Counted from the stretch's first letter, positions 8,484-19,323 are shown. The stretch: DNA of 64,000 nucleotides from Polyangiaceae bacterium (GCA_016712345.1 JADJRH010000001.1:5025001-5089000); one strand, 5' to 3'. Numbers and translations: made by a program. The notes: generated by a model from the letters alone, not told the origin.

Positions 8484-9206
8484 ATGCGTTCGTTCCGCTC
8501 CCTTTTTGTGCTCGCTGCCGTTGCCGCTGTTTCCCTCGGCTGTGAAAACCCCGCCGACAACAAGCCGGTTGCCACCGTTGGTTCGGCAAAACCCGTTGCG
8601 ACGGCTACGGCCACCGCAAAAGCCACTGCAACGGCAATGGCCACTGCCACTGCCACCGCCGCCGCGACTGCGGCTCCCTCGGTTGCCACCATTCCCGCAA
8701 AGGCGGGCGAAGCGGTGGATCTCGATCCGTCGTCGACGTTTGAGTTCGTCGGTTCAAAAGTCACCGGCAAACACTCGGGCAGTTTCTCGAAGTTCACCGG
8801 CTGGGCCGAGCTTGCAAAAGGCAAGGTTGAAGGTGGCAAGGTGGCCATTGAAGTCGACATGAGCGCCGTGAAGAGCGACGACGAAAAGCTCACCGGTCAC
8901 CTGATGTCGCCGGACTTTTTCGACGTTGCGAAATATCCCAAGGCAACATTTGAATCGACGGAGATCAAAAAAGGCGGCGACAAGGGCGCGACGCACACGA
9001 TCACCGGCAATCTCGATTTTCACGGCGTGAAGAAGTCGATCTCGTTCCCCGCGAAGGTGACGGAGAGCGCCAAAGAGGTGGTTGCCGAAGCGGAGTTCGT
9101 GATCAACCGCAAAGACTTTAACATTGTGTACGCAGGCAAAGCCGACGACCTGATTCGCGATGAGGTTGTGCTCAAGCTCAAGCTGAAGGCGCCTGTAAAG
9201 AAGTAA
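8484..9206 (+). CDS. YceI-family lipoprotein
   Basis: The 240-residue product has a lipoprotein signal (SLFVLAAVAAVSLGCEN, Cys near residue 20). An Ala/Thr linker of about 50 residues follows (ATATATAKATATA type). From about residue 78 there is a YceI-like lipocalin-fold domain: SSTFEFVGSKVTGKHSGSF, GHLMSPDFFDVAKYPKATF, TGNLDFHGVKKSISFP and FVINRKDFNIVY. Family members bind isoprenoid or other lipophilic ligands in the envelope; the ligand here is unknown. The linker suggests the domain is held away from the membrane. CGGAGG lies 11 bases before the ATG, inside a predicted hairpin. An intrinsic terminator follows at 9243. Confidence 0.9.
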   Translation: MRSFRSLFVLAAVAAVSLGCENPADNKPVATVGSAKPVATATATAKATATAMATATATAAATAAPSVATIPAKAGEAVDLDPSSTFEFVGSKVTGKHSGSFSKFTGWAELAKGKVEGGKVAIEVDMSAVKSDDEKLTGHLMSPDFFDVAKYPKATFESTEIKKGGDKGATHTITGNLDFHGVKKSISFPAKVTESAKEVVAEAEFVINRKDFNIVYAGKADDLIRDEVVLKLKLKAPVKK

Positions 9207-9242
9207 CGCGCGCACGCGCTGGGGTGTGAACCCATGTGCTAC

Positions 9243-9288
9243 AGCGGGCGGCGGCTCCCCGGTGAGCTGTCGTCCGCTTTGTTTTTTT
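9243..9288 (+). terminator. Intrinsic terminator after the YceI gene
   Basis: A 14-base-pair stem (9243-9256 with 9265-9278, three G-T wobbles) with an 8-base loop is followed directly by TTGTTTTTTT. It lies 36 bases after the stop codon. Confidence 0.85.
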
Positions 9289-9433
9289 GGTTTGGCCTTT
9301 TTTTTAAGCGGTTTGCGATGATCTCGGGGTGCGCTTGTCGGGCCATCTGTTCAGCGCAAGTGCATTCGCATGAGCGAGAGGCTTGACGGCTCCCCGACTT
9401 TGCCGGAGCTTTCCCAACGCTGTCCAAGCCACC

Positions 9434-9997
9434 ATGACCCTTCCTGATAAGAGCCTCATTGAGAGAGTCGCCCGCGGAATCGCTCGGCCGAACGCGGAAG
9501 CGGGAAACCTGTCGATTCTCGCGCAAGCCGCATCGTCGTACGGCGCGCGTCCCATTGTGGACGAAGCCACCGTTCCCACCGGGTTTGATCCGCAGGCCGC
9601 CGCGCTTTTTGAAGCGGTTGTGGAAGCGGCTTTTTTGGTGGCGAACTCGGACGGGGTTTTCGACGACGACGAGCGCGCGGCGTTTCAGTCGGTGGTGGCC
9701 AACGCCTGCGGTGATGTGGTGCAGATCTCGCAGCTCGACGCGCTTCTCGCCGACCTTTGCGAGCAGCTCGCGGAGGACGGGATCGAAAAGCGAACGCGGA
9801 TGGTGGCGCGAACGATCACGAAGAGCGAGCACCAGCTGGAGGTGTTGCGAATCGCGGCGCTGATGGCTCACATCTCGGGAGGCGTGAGCGATCAAGAGCG
9901 GTCGGTGCTGGAGCAACTCGCCAAAGGGTTTGGGTTGCAGGGTGCCAGCGTGGATCTTGCGCTGAGCGAATCGGAGAGCGTGCTCGCCGGGAACTGA
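9434..9997 (+). CDS. TerB-like helical protein
   Basis: The product resembles the TerB/DUF533 helical family: VVEAAFLVANSDGVFDDDER is the typical metal-binding acidic loop between helices, and a second similar segment (ALMAHISGGVSDQERSVLEQ) follows near residue 160. TerB proteins bind divalent metals and are linked to tellurite resistance, envelope stress or phage response; here the role is unknown. The ATG at 9434 (MTLPDKSLIERVARG) gives 187 residues and begins with conserved-looking helix. The reading frame is open further upstream to 9383 without homology. A second TerB-like gene lies at 53624-54160. Confidence 0.75.
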   Translation: MTLPDKSLIERVARGIARPNAEAGNLSILAQAASSYGARPIVDEATVPTGFDPQAAALFEAVVEAAFLVANSDGVFDDDERAAFQSVVANACGDVVQISQLDALLADLCEQLAEDGIEKRTRMVARTITKSEHQLEVLRIAALMAHISGGVSDQERSVLEQLAKGFGLQGASVDLALSESESVLAGN

Positions 9998-10132
9998 CTG
10001 GCTCGGACGCCGGAGATTTTCTTTCGCGCCGCGTCACAAAACACGGTTTTTCCAGCTCCGCGAATGGAGTGAGAACGCGATCGTTTTTCCGGTCCGAAGC
10101 GAGGGCGGCTTGTACTAGTGTCCGCCGCCCGT

Positions 10133-11332
10133 ATGACGGCGCTCCTACAATCTGAAAGCCGCACAAGCCACGCTCCCGTGGGCGAAAACAACGCAAACGA
10201 TGCGGATCGCTCCGCTGTTCGCCGGCCCGACGATGCGCTCGCGGGCGACGTGATTCGAACGTTGCGCCACGACGGTACGCTCGATCCCGCGCACGATCCC
10301 AAGCTGACGCGCGACGAGATCCTCGGCCTCTACAAGTTGATGGTGCGTGTACGCATTCTCGACGACCGATTGGTGGCGCTCCAGCGCCAAGGCCGCATTG
10401 GGTTTCACATCGGATCGCTGGGTGAAGAAGCCGCGATTTTGGGGAGCGCCTTCGCGATGCGCGAAAATGACTGGATCTTCCCGTGTTACCGCGAGTTCGG
10501 CGCGGCGCTGCTTCGAGGTATGCCGCTCCAGCGCTACGTGGACAACATGTTCGGCAACGCGAACGATCCGGTGAAAGGCCGGCAAATGCCGGATCATTAC
10601 ACCTACAAAAAAGGGCATTTTGGTTCGATCTCGTCGCCCATCGGAACGCAGATCACGCAGGCGGCCGGCTTTGCGTGGGCAGCCAAGATCAAAAAAGAAG
10701 ACATCGCGGTGCTGTCGTATTTCGGCGACGGCGCCACAAGTTCGAACGATTTTCACAACGGGCTCAACTTCGCGGGTGTGTTTCGCGCGCCGACGATCTT
10801 TTTCTGCCGCAACAACGGCTGGGCGATCAGCGTGCCGACAGAGCGACAAACAGCGAGCGCCACGTTTGCTGAAAAGGGGATCGCCTACGGCGTGCCGGGT
10901 GTACGCGTGGACGGAAACGACATTTTCGCGGTTGTTAAAGCCACGCGGGACGCCGTTGCGCGCGCGTCGCGGGGTGAAGGCCCCACGCTGATTGAAGCGC
11001 TCACGTATCGGCTCTCGGGTCACTCCACGAGCGACGATCCCAAAGCATACCGACCCGACAACACGCTCGATCCGTGGCGCGCGCTCGATCCGCTCGCGCG
11101 CACGCGGCGTTATGTGGAGCAACACCTCGGCTGGAACGACGACGCGCAGCGCGCGCTTGAGACCGAGATGGACGCCGAGATCAAAGCTGCGGTGGCGGCC
11201 GCAGAAAAAACCGAGCTGCCGTCGCTTGATTCTCTCTTCGAAGATGTGTTTGCGAGCCTTCCGTGGCACCTCGAAGAGCAACGCGAAGAGTTGCGAAAAG
11301 GCCCGCGCGCAAAAGGTCACGGCGCGCACTGA
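10133..11332 (+). CDS. bkdA1: 2-oxoacid (branched-chain) dehydrogenase E1 component, alpha subunit
   Basis: E1-alpha binds thiamine diphosphate and, with E1-beta, decarboxylates branched-chain 2-oxoacids or pyruvate. The TPP motif runs from GDG (residues 198-200, SYFGDGATSSNDFHNG) to NN (227-228, FFCRNNGWAIS). Other hallmarks are IGFHIGSLGEEAAILGSAF, SPIGTQITQAAGFAWA and YRLSGHSTSDDP. The overall style is of the branched-chain type. An ATG at 10133 was preferred over an in-frame GTG at 10118. It begins an operon with E1-beta (37 bases downstream) and E2. In myxobacteria such complexes supply iso-branched primers for fatty acids. No E3 gene is in the window, so E3 must be shared or encoded elsewhere. 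Confidence 0.92.
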   Translation: MTALLQSESRTSHAPVGENNANDADRSAVRRPDDALAGDVIRTLRHDGTLDPAHDPKLTRDEILGLYKLMVRVRILDDRLVALQRQGRIGFHIGSLGEEAAILGSAFAMRENDWIFPCYREFGAALLRGMPLQRYVDNMFGNANDPVKGRQMPDHYTYKKGHFGSISSPIGTQITQAAGFAWAAKIKKEDIAVLSYFGDGATSSNDFHNGLNFAGVFRAPTIFFCRNNGWAISVPTERQTASATFAEKGIAYGVPGVRVDGNDIFAVVKATRDAVARASRGEGPTLIEALTYRLSGHSTSDDPKAYRPDNTLDPWRALDPLARTRRYVEQHLGWNDDAQRALETEMDAEIKAAVAAAEKTELPSLDSLFEDVFASLPWHLEEQREELRKGPRAKGHGAH

Positions 11333-11369
11333 TCCTCGCCTCACCGAAAAGAACCGGAGCAAGAGACAG

Positions 11370-12344
11370 ATGCCTCAGATGAACATGGTTCAAGCGATCA
11401 ACGACGCGCTCCGCATCGAAATGCGGCGCGATCACCGCGTTGTCGTGTTGGGCGAAGATGTCGGTAAGGTCGGCGGTGTTTTCCGCGTGACGCAGGGCTT
11501 GTACGACGAGTTCGGCGATGACCGCGTGATCGATACGCCGCTCTCCGAGGGCGGCATTATCGGCACGGCAATTGGCATGGCGCTTTACGGGCTCGTGCCC
11601 GTTCCTGAAATTCAATTTTCAGACTTCATCTTTCCCGCGTACGACCAAATCGTGAGCGAGCTGGCGAAATATCGCTATCGCTCCGGCGGCGAATACCCGG
11701 CCAAACTGGTGATTCGCACTCCTGTCGGCGGCGGCATTCGCGGCGGGCACTATCACTCGCAGTCGCCGGAAGCGCAGTTCATCCACGTGGCCGGTCTCAA
11801 GGTCGTGTGCCCGGCGAGCCCCGCCGATGCAAAGGGCCTGCTCCTCGCGTCGATTCGCGACCCCGATCCGGTGCTCTTTTTCGAGCCAAAGCGCATTTAC
11901 CGCGCCGCGAAGGGTGAAGTGCCCGAAGGCGATTTTGTGGTGCCGCTCGGCAAAGCAAACGTTGTCAAGCCGGGTGTACACGTCACGGTGATCGCTTGGG
12001 GCGCCATGCTTTACGAAGCGCTTGAAGCATCCAACCAAGCCGGCAAACAAGGCATCGACTGTGAAGTGATCGACTTGCGTACACTTTGGCCGCTCGACAT
12101 CGACACCATCATCGCGAGCGTGAAAAAAACCGGTCGGGTGGTGGTTGTTCACGAAGCCCCCAAGAGCTGCGGGCTCGGCGGCGAGATCGTTTCGCTCATC
12201 AACGAAAAGGCGTTTTTGCACCTCGAAGCGCCGCCCAAGCGCGTGACCGGGTTTGACACCCCGTTCCCTTACACGCTCGAAAACGAATATCTGCCGCTCG
12301 CCCACCGCATCTTGCCGGCGATCGTTGAGACGGCGAGGTACTGA
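11370..12344 (+). CDS. bkdA2: 2-oxoacid (branched-chain) dehydrogenase E1 component, beta subunit
   Basis: This 324-residue protein is a full-length transketolase-type E1-beta: MVQAINDALRIEMRRD, VVVLGEDVGKVGGVFRVTQG, DTPLSEGGIIGTAIGMALYG and PEIQFSDFIFPAYDQIVSE are all typical. The C-terminal domain has TVIAWGAMLYEALEAS and VIDLRTLWPLDIDTI. The reading frame stays open upstream into E1-alpha, but homology begins at the ATG at 11370, so the upstream part is treated as a shadow. The stop codon is separated from the E2 start by one base, indicating tight co-translation. Confidence 0.93.
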   Translation: MPQMNMVQAINDALRIEMRRDHRVVVLGEDVGKVGGVFRVTQGLYDEFGDDRVIDTPLSEGGIIGTAIGMALYGLVPVPEIQFSDFIFPAYDQIVSELAKYRYRSGGEYPAKLVIRTPVGGGIRGGHYHSQSPEAQFIHVAGLKVVCPASPADAKGLLLASIRDPDPVLFFEPKRIYRAAKGEVPEGDFVVPLGKANVVKPGVHVTVIAWGAMLYEALEASNQAGKQGIDCEVIDLRTLWPLDIDTIIASVKKTGRVVVVHEAPKSCGLGGEIVSLINEKAFLHLEAPPKRVTGFDTPFPYTLENEYLPLAHRILPAIVETARY

Positions 12345-12345
12345 G

Positions 12346-13785
<1,440 letters not shown>

Positions 13786-13850
13786 AGGCGATCCCTCCGC
13801 TCAAACCCACATTTGACGAGACCCCGCCGTCGGGGCAAGGATAGCAGGCG

Positions 13851-14882
13851 ATGTCCAGGGCCGGCGCCCGCGCTGCTGCTTTCATCTTGTGCTTCGCGTC
13901 CATGACGGCCGCGCTCGCCGATGATGCGCCCGATCCCGCCAAAGTGAAGCGCGCCGCCGAAGAGTTTGACCTCGGTGTCGCCGCCTTCAAGGCCAAAGAG
14001 TTTGAAGAAGCCGCGCAGCACTTTGAAGCCGCGGATGAAGCGGTTCCAGGCGCAAAAACCCTTCGACTCGCCATTCGAGCGCGCGTTGAAGCGGGGCACG
14101 GCTCGCGCGCCGCAACCCTCGCCGCTCAGGCGCTTGAACGGTACCCCGGTGACGGCGACACCACGTCCATGGCGAATGAGACCATCGCCAAATTCGGCTC
14201 CAAGCTGCATCGCGTGAACGTGAGCTGCGCGTCGCCGTGCCTTCTCGCGTTGGGTACACGAGCCGTTCACGGCGCGCGCGCAACGCGATGGGTTGTGTAC
14301 GTTGACCCCGGAAAAACCTCGATCAACGCAAGCTTTTGGGGCGATGCCACCGCCAAGCCCAAATCGTTTGAAGCCTCGGCCGGCGGCACCAGCGAGTTTC
14401 GGTTTGAGCCGCCCGAGCCCATCAAGCCCGTTTCCACGGCGCCGACCGGCACCTCAACATCTTCCGCAGCCGGAAGCGCACCGCTTCCAACGGCGGAGCC
14501 CACCGGTGAGCCCACTGAACCGCCGCCGCCCAAAGGCATTCACCCCGCGTTTTTCGGCATCGGCGCCGGCCTGACGGCTGCGGCCGGAGGTGTACTCATT
14601 TGGAGCGGAATCGACACGCTTCAAAATCCAGGCACCGCAAAAGTCCGCGAGCTTTGTGCCGGCAAAGGCCCCGATTGCCCTGAGTACAAAGTCGGCCTTC
14701 AAAGCCAACTTCGCACCAACATTCTTATCGGCGCCACCGCGGGCGTCGGCGCTGTCACCGTCGTTCTTGCGATTTTCACGCGCTTCAAATCCGCACCGGA
14801 ACAGCCCAAATCGGCCTTCATCTCGCCCACCGTAAACATCTCCGATCGCGGCGCGCATTTCGGCGTGACGGGAGCCTTCTAA
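13851..14882 (+). CDS. Exported TPR protein with C-terminal membrane segments
   Basis: A cleavable signal peptide is likely (AAAFILCFASMTAALADD). Residues 30-110 form TPR-like helices (EFDLGVAAFKAKEFEEAAQH). A beta-rich, PEGA-like middle part with SCASPCLLALG follows, then a Pro/Thr linker. Two hydrophobic segments close the chain (FFGIGAGLTAAAGGVLIW and NILIGATAGVGAVTVVLAI). This architecture is common in myxobacteria beside Ser/Thr kinases, and the kinase gene starts 2 bases after its stop. A similar protein is encoded at 42442-43572, also next to a kinase. The function is unknown; a role in envelope sensing with the kinase is inferred. Confidence 0.75.
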   Translation: MSRAGARAAAFILCFASMTAALADDAPDPAKVKRAAEEFDLGVAAFKAKEFEEAAQHFEAADEAVPGAKTLRLAIRARVEAGHGSRAATLAAQALERYPGDGDTTSMANETIAKFGSKLHRVNVSCASPCLLALGTRAVHGARATRWVVYVDPGKTSINASFWGDATAKPKSFEASAGGTSEFRFEPPEPIKPVSTAPTGTSTSSAAGSAPLPTAEPTGEPTEPPPPKGIHPAFFGIGAGLTAAAGGVLIWSGIDTLQNPGTAKVRELCAGKGPDCPEYKVGLQSQLRTNILIGATAGVGAVTVVLAIFTRFKSAPEQPKSAFISPTVNISDRGAHFGVTGAF

Positions 14883-14884
14883 CC

Positions 14885-16705
14885 ATGGCCACCGTCAAAC
14901 TCCTCGACCCGACAGATCCCAAAAACAAACTCGATCGGTACGAACTCATCGGTGAAATCGCCGCGGGCGGCATGGCCGTTGTGTACCTTGCGCGCATCGC
15001 CGGGCTCGGCGGTTTTCAGCGCTTCGTTGCGATCAAGCGCCTCCACGCGCACCTCGCTCACGAAGAAGAATTCGTCGAAATGTTTCTCGACGAAGGTCGA
15101 CTCGCCGCAAGCATTCACAACCCGCACGTGGTTCCCATTCTCGAAGTCGGTGACAGCGAGCAGGGCATCTACCTCGTCATGGAGTACATCGAGGGCGACA
15201 CGCTCTCGCGGGTGGCTTCGCGCGCCGCCGGTCGCGTTACCGGATTGCAGCCCGCCGCCGCTCCCGGTGAACCTCCCAAGCGCCCCAAACGCGCGACCGC
15301 TTCCATGCCTTCCAACGGCCCGGCGCTCCCGCGACCCGTCACTGTTCGCATCCTTCTCGACTCGCTTGCCGGCCTCCACGCCGCGCACGAACACACCGAT
15401 CCGCACGGCAACCCGCTTCACATTGTTCACCGCGACATCTCGCCGCAAAACATCCTTGTCGGTGTCGACGGAAGCGCCCGCATCACCGACTTCGGCGTTG
15501 CGCGCGCCGCAACGCGCCTCTCCACAACGCGCTCCGACACCGTCAAAGGCAAGCTTGCGTACCTTTCGCCCGAGCAGGCCCGCGGTGAAGGGATCGATCG
15601 CCGCAGCGACATCTTCGCAATGGGCATCATTCTTTGGGAGCTGCTCACAGGCGGGCGCCTTTTCCGCGGTGAAACCGATCGTGAAACCATCGCCCGCGTC
15701 ACGAACGGCCCCATCCCTCCCCCTTCAAACGTTGTTCCCGGTTTGCACCCGGCCTTTGACGCCGTGGTTCTCAGGGCCCTCGCGCGCGACGTTTCACAAC
15801 GCTTCAACACCTGCGCTGAAATGGCCGACGCATTGGAGCGGGCCGCGCTTGAAGCTGCCGCCGCGGGGGCGGGTGGCGGCGTTGCCCAACCGCGCGACGT
15901 TGCCGCCTTCATGAACGACGTTCTCGGCCAGCAACTCGCTCAACAACGTGAGAGCGTCCGCGTCTGGCTCGCTCAGCGAAACGACCCAGGCCTCGCCGCC
16001 TCGCGCCCGCCTCCGCCTGCCCAACGCGTTCTCGTGGCAACCGGCCGCCAAGCGATTGTCGCGCCCCTTCCTGCGCCCGCAATGCCCGCCGGCATGGCCG
16101 CAGCCGCCGCCGCCCAATCCGCGGCCGCCAACGCCGCGGCATTGGCACCCCCCGCCGTCCCCATTGTGACCGTCCCCAACCCCGAGGACGACGGCGACCC
16201 CACAACCCTGCGCGTTCGCAGCAGCATGACCAACTCGATCGTCGCCGTTCAGGGCGAAGACACAGAAGTCATCCGGCCCAAATCCAACAAAGCCCGCGTG
16301 GCCGCCGTTGTCATCGGCGCGGCGCTCCTTGCCGTGCTCGTAGTGGTTGTACTCAAATCAGGTGATCGCGGCGCCACAGCCGGCCCTTCAGAAACTCCCA
16401 CGGCCTCAGCAACCAGCGCACAAACTGTATCCCAAACGGCCGCCGCCGTCACGGCGCAACCTACCCAACCGGCTGAACCTTCCATCCCCGCGCCCACCGG
16501 TCAACCTACCCAAGCGGCGTCCGCCGACGAGCCGAGCGTTGCCGACACCCCGCCGGAAGACACACCCAAACCCGGCAAAAAGTGGAAGCCGCCCACAAAA
16601 GCGACCACATCGGCCACGGCATCTACTCCCCCGGCATCTACCCCCACGGCAACCGCCACAAAACCTCCCCCCAAGGGGGATGACCTGTCCAATCCGTATA
16701 AGTAG
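14885..16705 (+). CDS. Transmembrane serine/threonine protein kinase
   Basis: The N-terminal kinase domain (about residues 18-315) is complete: glycine loop GEIAAGGMAVVYLA, catalytic lysine in FVAIKRLHAH, HRDISPQNILV with the catalytic Asp, metal-binding ITDFGVARA, and the activation/APE region AYLSPEQARGEGIDRRSDIF. An insertion of about 45 residues rich in Ala/Pro lies between the hinge and the next helix. A Pro/Ala linker follows, then a single membrane span (AAVVIGAALLAVLVVVVL, about residue 480), and an exported Thr/Pro/Ala-rich tail without a recognised sensor domain. It is translationally close to the TPR gene upstream and probably partners it. Confidence 0.92.
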   Translation: MATVKLLDPTDPKNKLDRYELIGEIAAGGMAVVYLARIAGLGGFQRFVAIKRLHAHLAHEEEFVEMFLDEGRLAASIHNPHVVPILEVGDSEQGIYLVMEYIEGDTLSRVASRAAGRVTGLQPAAAPGEPPKRPKRATASMPSNGPALPRPVTVRILLDSLAGLHAAHEHTDPHGNPLHIVHRDISPQNILVGVDGSARITDFGVARAATRLSTTRSDTVKGKLAYLSPEQARGEGIDRRSDIFAMGIILWELLTGGRLFRGETDRETIARVTNGPIPPPSNVVPGLHPAFDAVVLRALARDVSQRFNTCAEMADALERAALEAAAAGAGGGVAQPRDVAAFMNDVLGQQLAQQRESVRVWLAQRNDPGLAASRPPPPAQRVLVATGRQAIVAPLPAPAMPAGMAAAAAAQSAAANAAALAPPAVPIVTVPNPEDDGDPTTLRVRSSMTNSIVAVQGEDTEVIRPKSNKARVAAVVIGAALLAVLVVVVLKSGDRGATAGPSETPTASATSAQTVSQTAAAVTAQPTQPAEPSIPAPTGQPTQAASADEPSVADTPPEDTPKPGKKWKPPTKATTSATASTPPASTPTATATKPPPKGDDLSNPYK

Positions 16706-16707
16706 AT

Positions 16708-17670
16708 TTACCCAAGCCCTTTTACAACTTCTACCGGCAGTCCCCGGGCCACCAATTCTTCCACCAAATCACCCTCGGTGCCATTCGCTCGCTTCACCTT
16801 GCGACGAATAGGCCGTAGCACCTGCGTTTGATCGTAGTGATCCCCGTCATGAGCGGGCACCTTCCCATCAGGCCCTTTTCCTTGAATGGGCTTTCCACTC
16901 AACTCATGCCAACCGTAGGTGGTGGCCGCGTTTGGCTTTGTCAGATTGCGCTTTGACAAAATCCAATCTTTCCCCTCGGTCGAAGCCAACTGCCCTTCTT
17001 CCCCATCTTCAATGGCCTTGTCAACATTGGCGTTATGAGCCGCGCAATACTCAAGCAGCCCCATTTTCTTGGATGTCGCCTTCGCCTTTTCTGGAGTAGA
17101 AAAATCTCCCATGGGCACCGGCCCAACCCTCACCGCAGCGGCCTTCCAGATCGCGTCACTCAACTCCAACGTGGGTGGACAGTAGTGGAGCATTTTACAG
17201 ATCGCGACCGTTTGATTCCAACTCACGGGTAGACGCAACAACTTACCACCCACCTTGGCTCGAAGGGCATGCGCCCCAACCTCCAACGTCAACCCTTCCC
17301 ACGAAAGTTCTACCCACGTCGGCTCTTCGAACTCGCCGCTTTCTACCGCCTTTAACAGCAATCCCCCAGAACTTGCCGCCAAGTTCCACGCCGCCACATC
17401 GGCCAGATCTGCCGCCGCTTTTCCAACTTTGGCCCCGCTTGCCCCCGTCTTCGTTGGACCCTTCGGCGGTTCGGCGGGCGTTGGCTCAACCTTTGGCGTC
17501 GGCTCGACCTTTGGCGTTGGCTCAACCTGACCACCCGTTTTTGCGGGCAATGTTGTTGAGCCGCCCGGCGCCGGCCCTGCAACCCCGCTGGGCTTTTTCT
17601 TCAGGGCGAACAAAATCACCCCTACCAGTGCCAAAACTCCTGCAATTGCTGCGGCGATCCAACCTTCCAC
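16708..17670 (-). CDS. Membrane-anchored hypothetical protein
   Basis: The GTG at 17670 opens with a signal anchor (AAAIAGVLALVGVILFALKKK). A linker with three VEPTPK-type repeats follows. The C-terminal 220 residues are soluble and include PVSWNQTVAICKMLHYCPPT, YGWHELSGKPIQG and DHYDQTQVLRPIRR. I do not recognise the family; the conserved-looking His/Asp/Tyr residues near the C-terminus might be catalytic. The gene converges on the kinase gene, with stops 2 bases apart, and no operon partner is visible. Confidence 0.6.
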   Translation of the reverse strand: MEGWIAAAIAGVLALVGVILFALKKKPSGVAGPAPGGSTTLPAKTGGQVEPTPKVEPTPKVEPTPAEPPKGPTKTGASGAKVGKAAADLADVAAWNLAASSGGLLLKAVESGEFEEPTWVELSWEGLTLEVGAHALRAKVGGKLLRLPVSWNQTVAICKMLHYCPPTLELSDAIWKAAAVRVGPVPMGDFSTPEKAKATSKKMGLLEYCAAHNANVDKAIEDGEEGQLASTEGKDWILSKRNLTKPNAATTYGWHELSGKPIQGKGPDGKVPAHDGDHYDQTQVLRPIRRKVKRANGTEGDLVEELVARGLPVEVVKGLG

Positions 17671-17865
17671 ACACCACCTCGTTCCCTCCCAAATCTACCA
17701 CCTACCCACCAAACATTTCCATCGTTATGCCGGCAAGATAGGACGGTTAATGTCCACCCTGACAATCGGCTGAAAAAGATTCTTTTGCAGCGTATCCCCC
17801 CACGGTTGACAAGACCTCAGCCGTTCTACTTAGAACCGCCTTGTCAAAGGGATTTTACAGACGAG

Positions 17866-18903
17866 CTACCCGTGAACCTTGCGAACCCGACGCGTGGGCC
17901 GCCCACCTTTTACCCCCGACAACTTGCTTGACTTGGCCCTTGATCGCCGCACAGGCAGCAACACTTCTTGCACCGAAGCAGCGGTGACGGCGCGCTCAAG
18001 CCACGCCCGCAGCACCGTCAGATCTGTACAGTCTCCAATGCGCTTGGCTTCGGCAGTGGTTGGAAAAAGCGCCCGTTGCGCCATCACAATTTCAAGCGCG
18101 GCCCGCACGCCTTCGGCCTCCCCCTGAGCCCTACCTTCTGCGCGTCCTTCTGCGCGTCCTTCCGCCAGCCCCTCGGCCAGCCCTTCAAGACGACCGCGCT
18201 TTTCCGCATTGGCCTCCAGGAACAAGCGAAGTTTACGGGTGGACGGACTTTCAGGAACCCGATCGGGATGCATGGAAACCTCACGAAGATGAGACTTCAT
18301 CTTTTCGCTCAGCACATCGAAGATCGCACGCCATTGCGTTTCACGCAACGGTTTTGGCAATTTCTCCGCCAAACCAATGGCTCTCTCAACTACCTCGGTG
18401 GCCTTTGCCCCATGACGGTGTTTCATGGCCCACGCAGCGCACAAGCTCAGCTCCGGTGATGCAGAATCAAGAAGTGCCTCCGCTTGTTTCAGTCCAAGGT
18501 ACACAACCACCGGTGATAGCCGAAGCGTTGTGCCAATCTTTCCCTTTTCTACTGCCACACCCCGCGCCCACTTTGCCACCGCGCGCGAAGCCGTGATCAC
18601 CACCACATCTCCCATTGCCGCGTGCGCAAGCCGAAGCGCGGTTACCGCTGCAAACCAACTGCGCCGCTTCGCCCGATCGACCTTGTTTTGAACCTCACAA
18701 ACGAGCCACCCTCGCCGTGTTCGATACACCACGTCGGGCCGAACCTCCATTGGACGTGTGAGACGAATGGTAGAATCGAGCGACCGCACCAAACCCACCG
18801 CCGCTTCGGTCATGCCCTTTCGAACTCTCGATAAGAGCGCCGGCAACAAATTCAGATCATCCCTCAACGCCTGCACCAACACATCATGCGCCAAACTTGC
18901 CAC
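17866..18903 (-). CDS. PD-(D/E)XK-type nuclease-like protein with AEG repeats
   Basis: A GTG at 18903 with GGAGG six bases upstream gives 345 residues starting ASLAHDVLVQALRDDLNL. The segment EVRPDVVYRT then WLVCEVQNKVD fits the Asp...Glu-x-Gln core of Rpn-like PD-(D/E)XK proteins. Near residue 235 there is a repeat tract RLEGLAEGLAEGRAEGRA encoded by near-identical 12-base units. A basic C-terminus follows (RRSRAKSSK, RPTRRVRKVHG). Three other genes in the window carry the same kind of Gly/Ala/Glu repeats (23983, 61278, 62667). Such proteins are linked to recombination or phage defence. Repeat number could vary by slippage. Confidence 0.7.
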   Translation of the reverse strand: MASLAHDVLVQALRDDLNLLPALLSRVRKGMTEAAVGLVRSLDSTIRLTRPMEVRPDVVYRTRRGWLVCEVQNKVDRAKRRSWFAAVTALRLAHAAMGDVVVITASRAVAKWARGVAVEKGKIGTTLRLSPVVVYLGLKQAEALLDSASPELSLCAAWAMKHRHGAKATEVVERAIGLAEKLPKPLRETQWRAIFDVLSEKMKSHLREVSMHPDRVPESPSTRKLRLFLEANAEKRGRLEGLAEGLAEGRAEGRAEGRAQGEAEGVRAALEIVMAQRALFPTTAEAKRIGDCTDLTVLRAWLERAVTAASVQEVLLPVRRSRAKSSKLSGVKGGRPTRRVRKVHG

Positions 18904-19323
18904 ACCAAACCTCCACCACCCGAAAGCGCCGCCCCCACTTATTCGGTAAAACTTCAAAGTCAAATGGACATCAGACAAACAATGTCCTACCTCTTTTTGC
19001 TGCCCACCACCGGGCGCGCCGGCGCGCCCTGGCCTCCCAAACATCGTGCTCGGTGCTTCGCACCTGCGCGCGATGTGGGAGGCCCTTTGGAGCCGCGTTC
19101 AACATCGGCAAACCTCTGAATGACGAACCTCGGCGGCGGCCCCGGCTCTAAAACAGCGTGTTGTGCAGGACCGCGCACCGCCCGCACAGCGCGCGTGGCG
19201 TTTGCAGTGCACTCGCCTGCGCCGCGCGAAAGGCAGGCAGCAACGCCGTCACTTTAGAGGCGTTTTTCCGACCAGTGCGCCTGGCCCGTGCCTTGCTCAA
19301 AAAGCCGACTGGAGGATCTGCCA
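18904..19323. other. Intergenic region with palindromes
   Basis: This 420-base region holds no gene that I can support. It contains a perfect 18-base palindrome of GGGCGCGCC and its complement (19012-19029), a long hairpin (19031-19084), and CTCTAAA near 19149 with its complement TTTAGAG near 19253. The ribosome site GGAGG (19311-19315) serves the gene at 19324. Confidence 0.55.
19031..19084. repeat. Covarying intergenic hairpin, copy 2
   Basis: The arms are GGCCTCCC...GGGAGGCC with an inner stem ACATCG/CGATGT. The loop region reads TGCTCGGTGCTTCGCACC then GCGCG. The hairpin at 59183-59233 has nearly the same loop words (CGTGCTCGG, TTCGC, CGCGCG) but different, self-complementary arms. Confidence 0.6.

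Noticed and set aside
10106..10129. GGGCGGC/GCCGCCC hairpin with CTAG in its loop before E1-alpha, possibly another CTAG element
   Set aside because: CTAG is in the loop, not at the ends, and TGTACTAG there may simply be part of a promoter; the arms do not match the element pattern.
10145..11362. A 405-codon open frame antisense to E1-alpha
   Set aside because: It mirrors the codon structure of a clearly conserved enzyme gene; its translation is Arg/His-rich with no recognisable domain.
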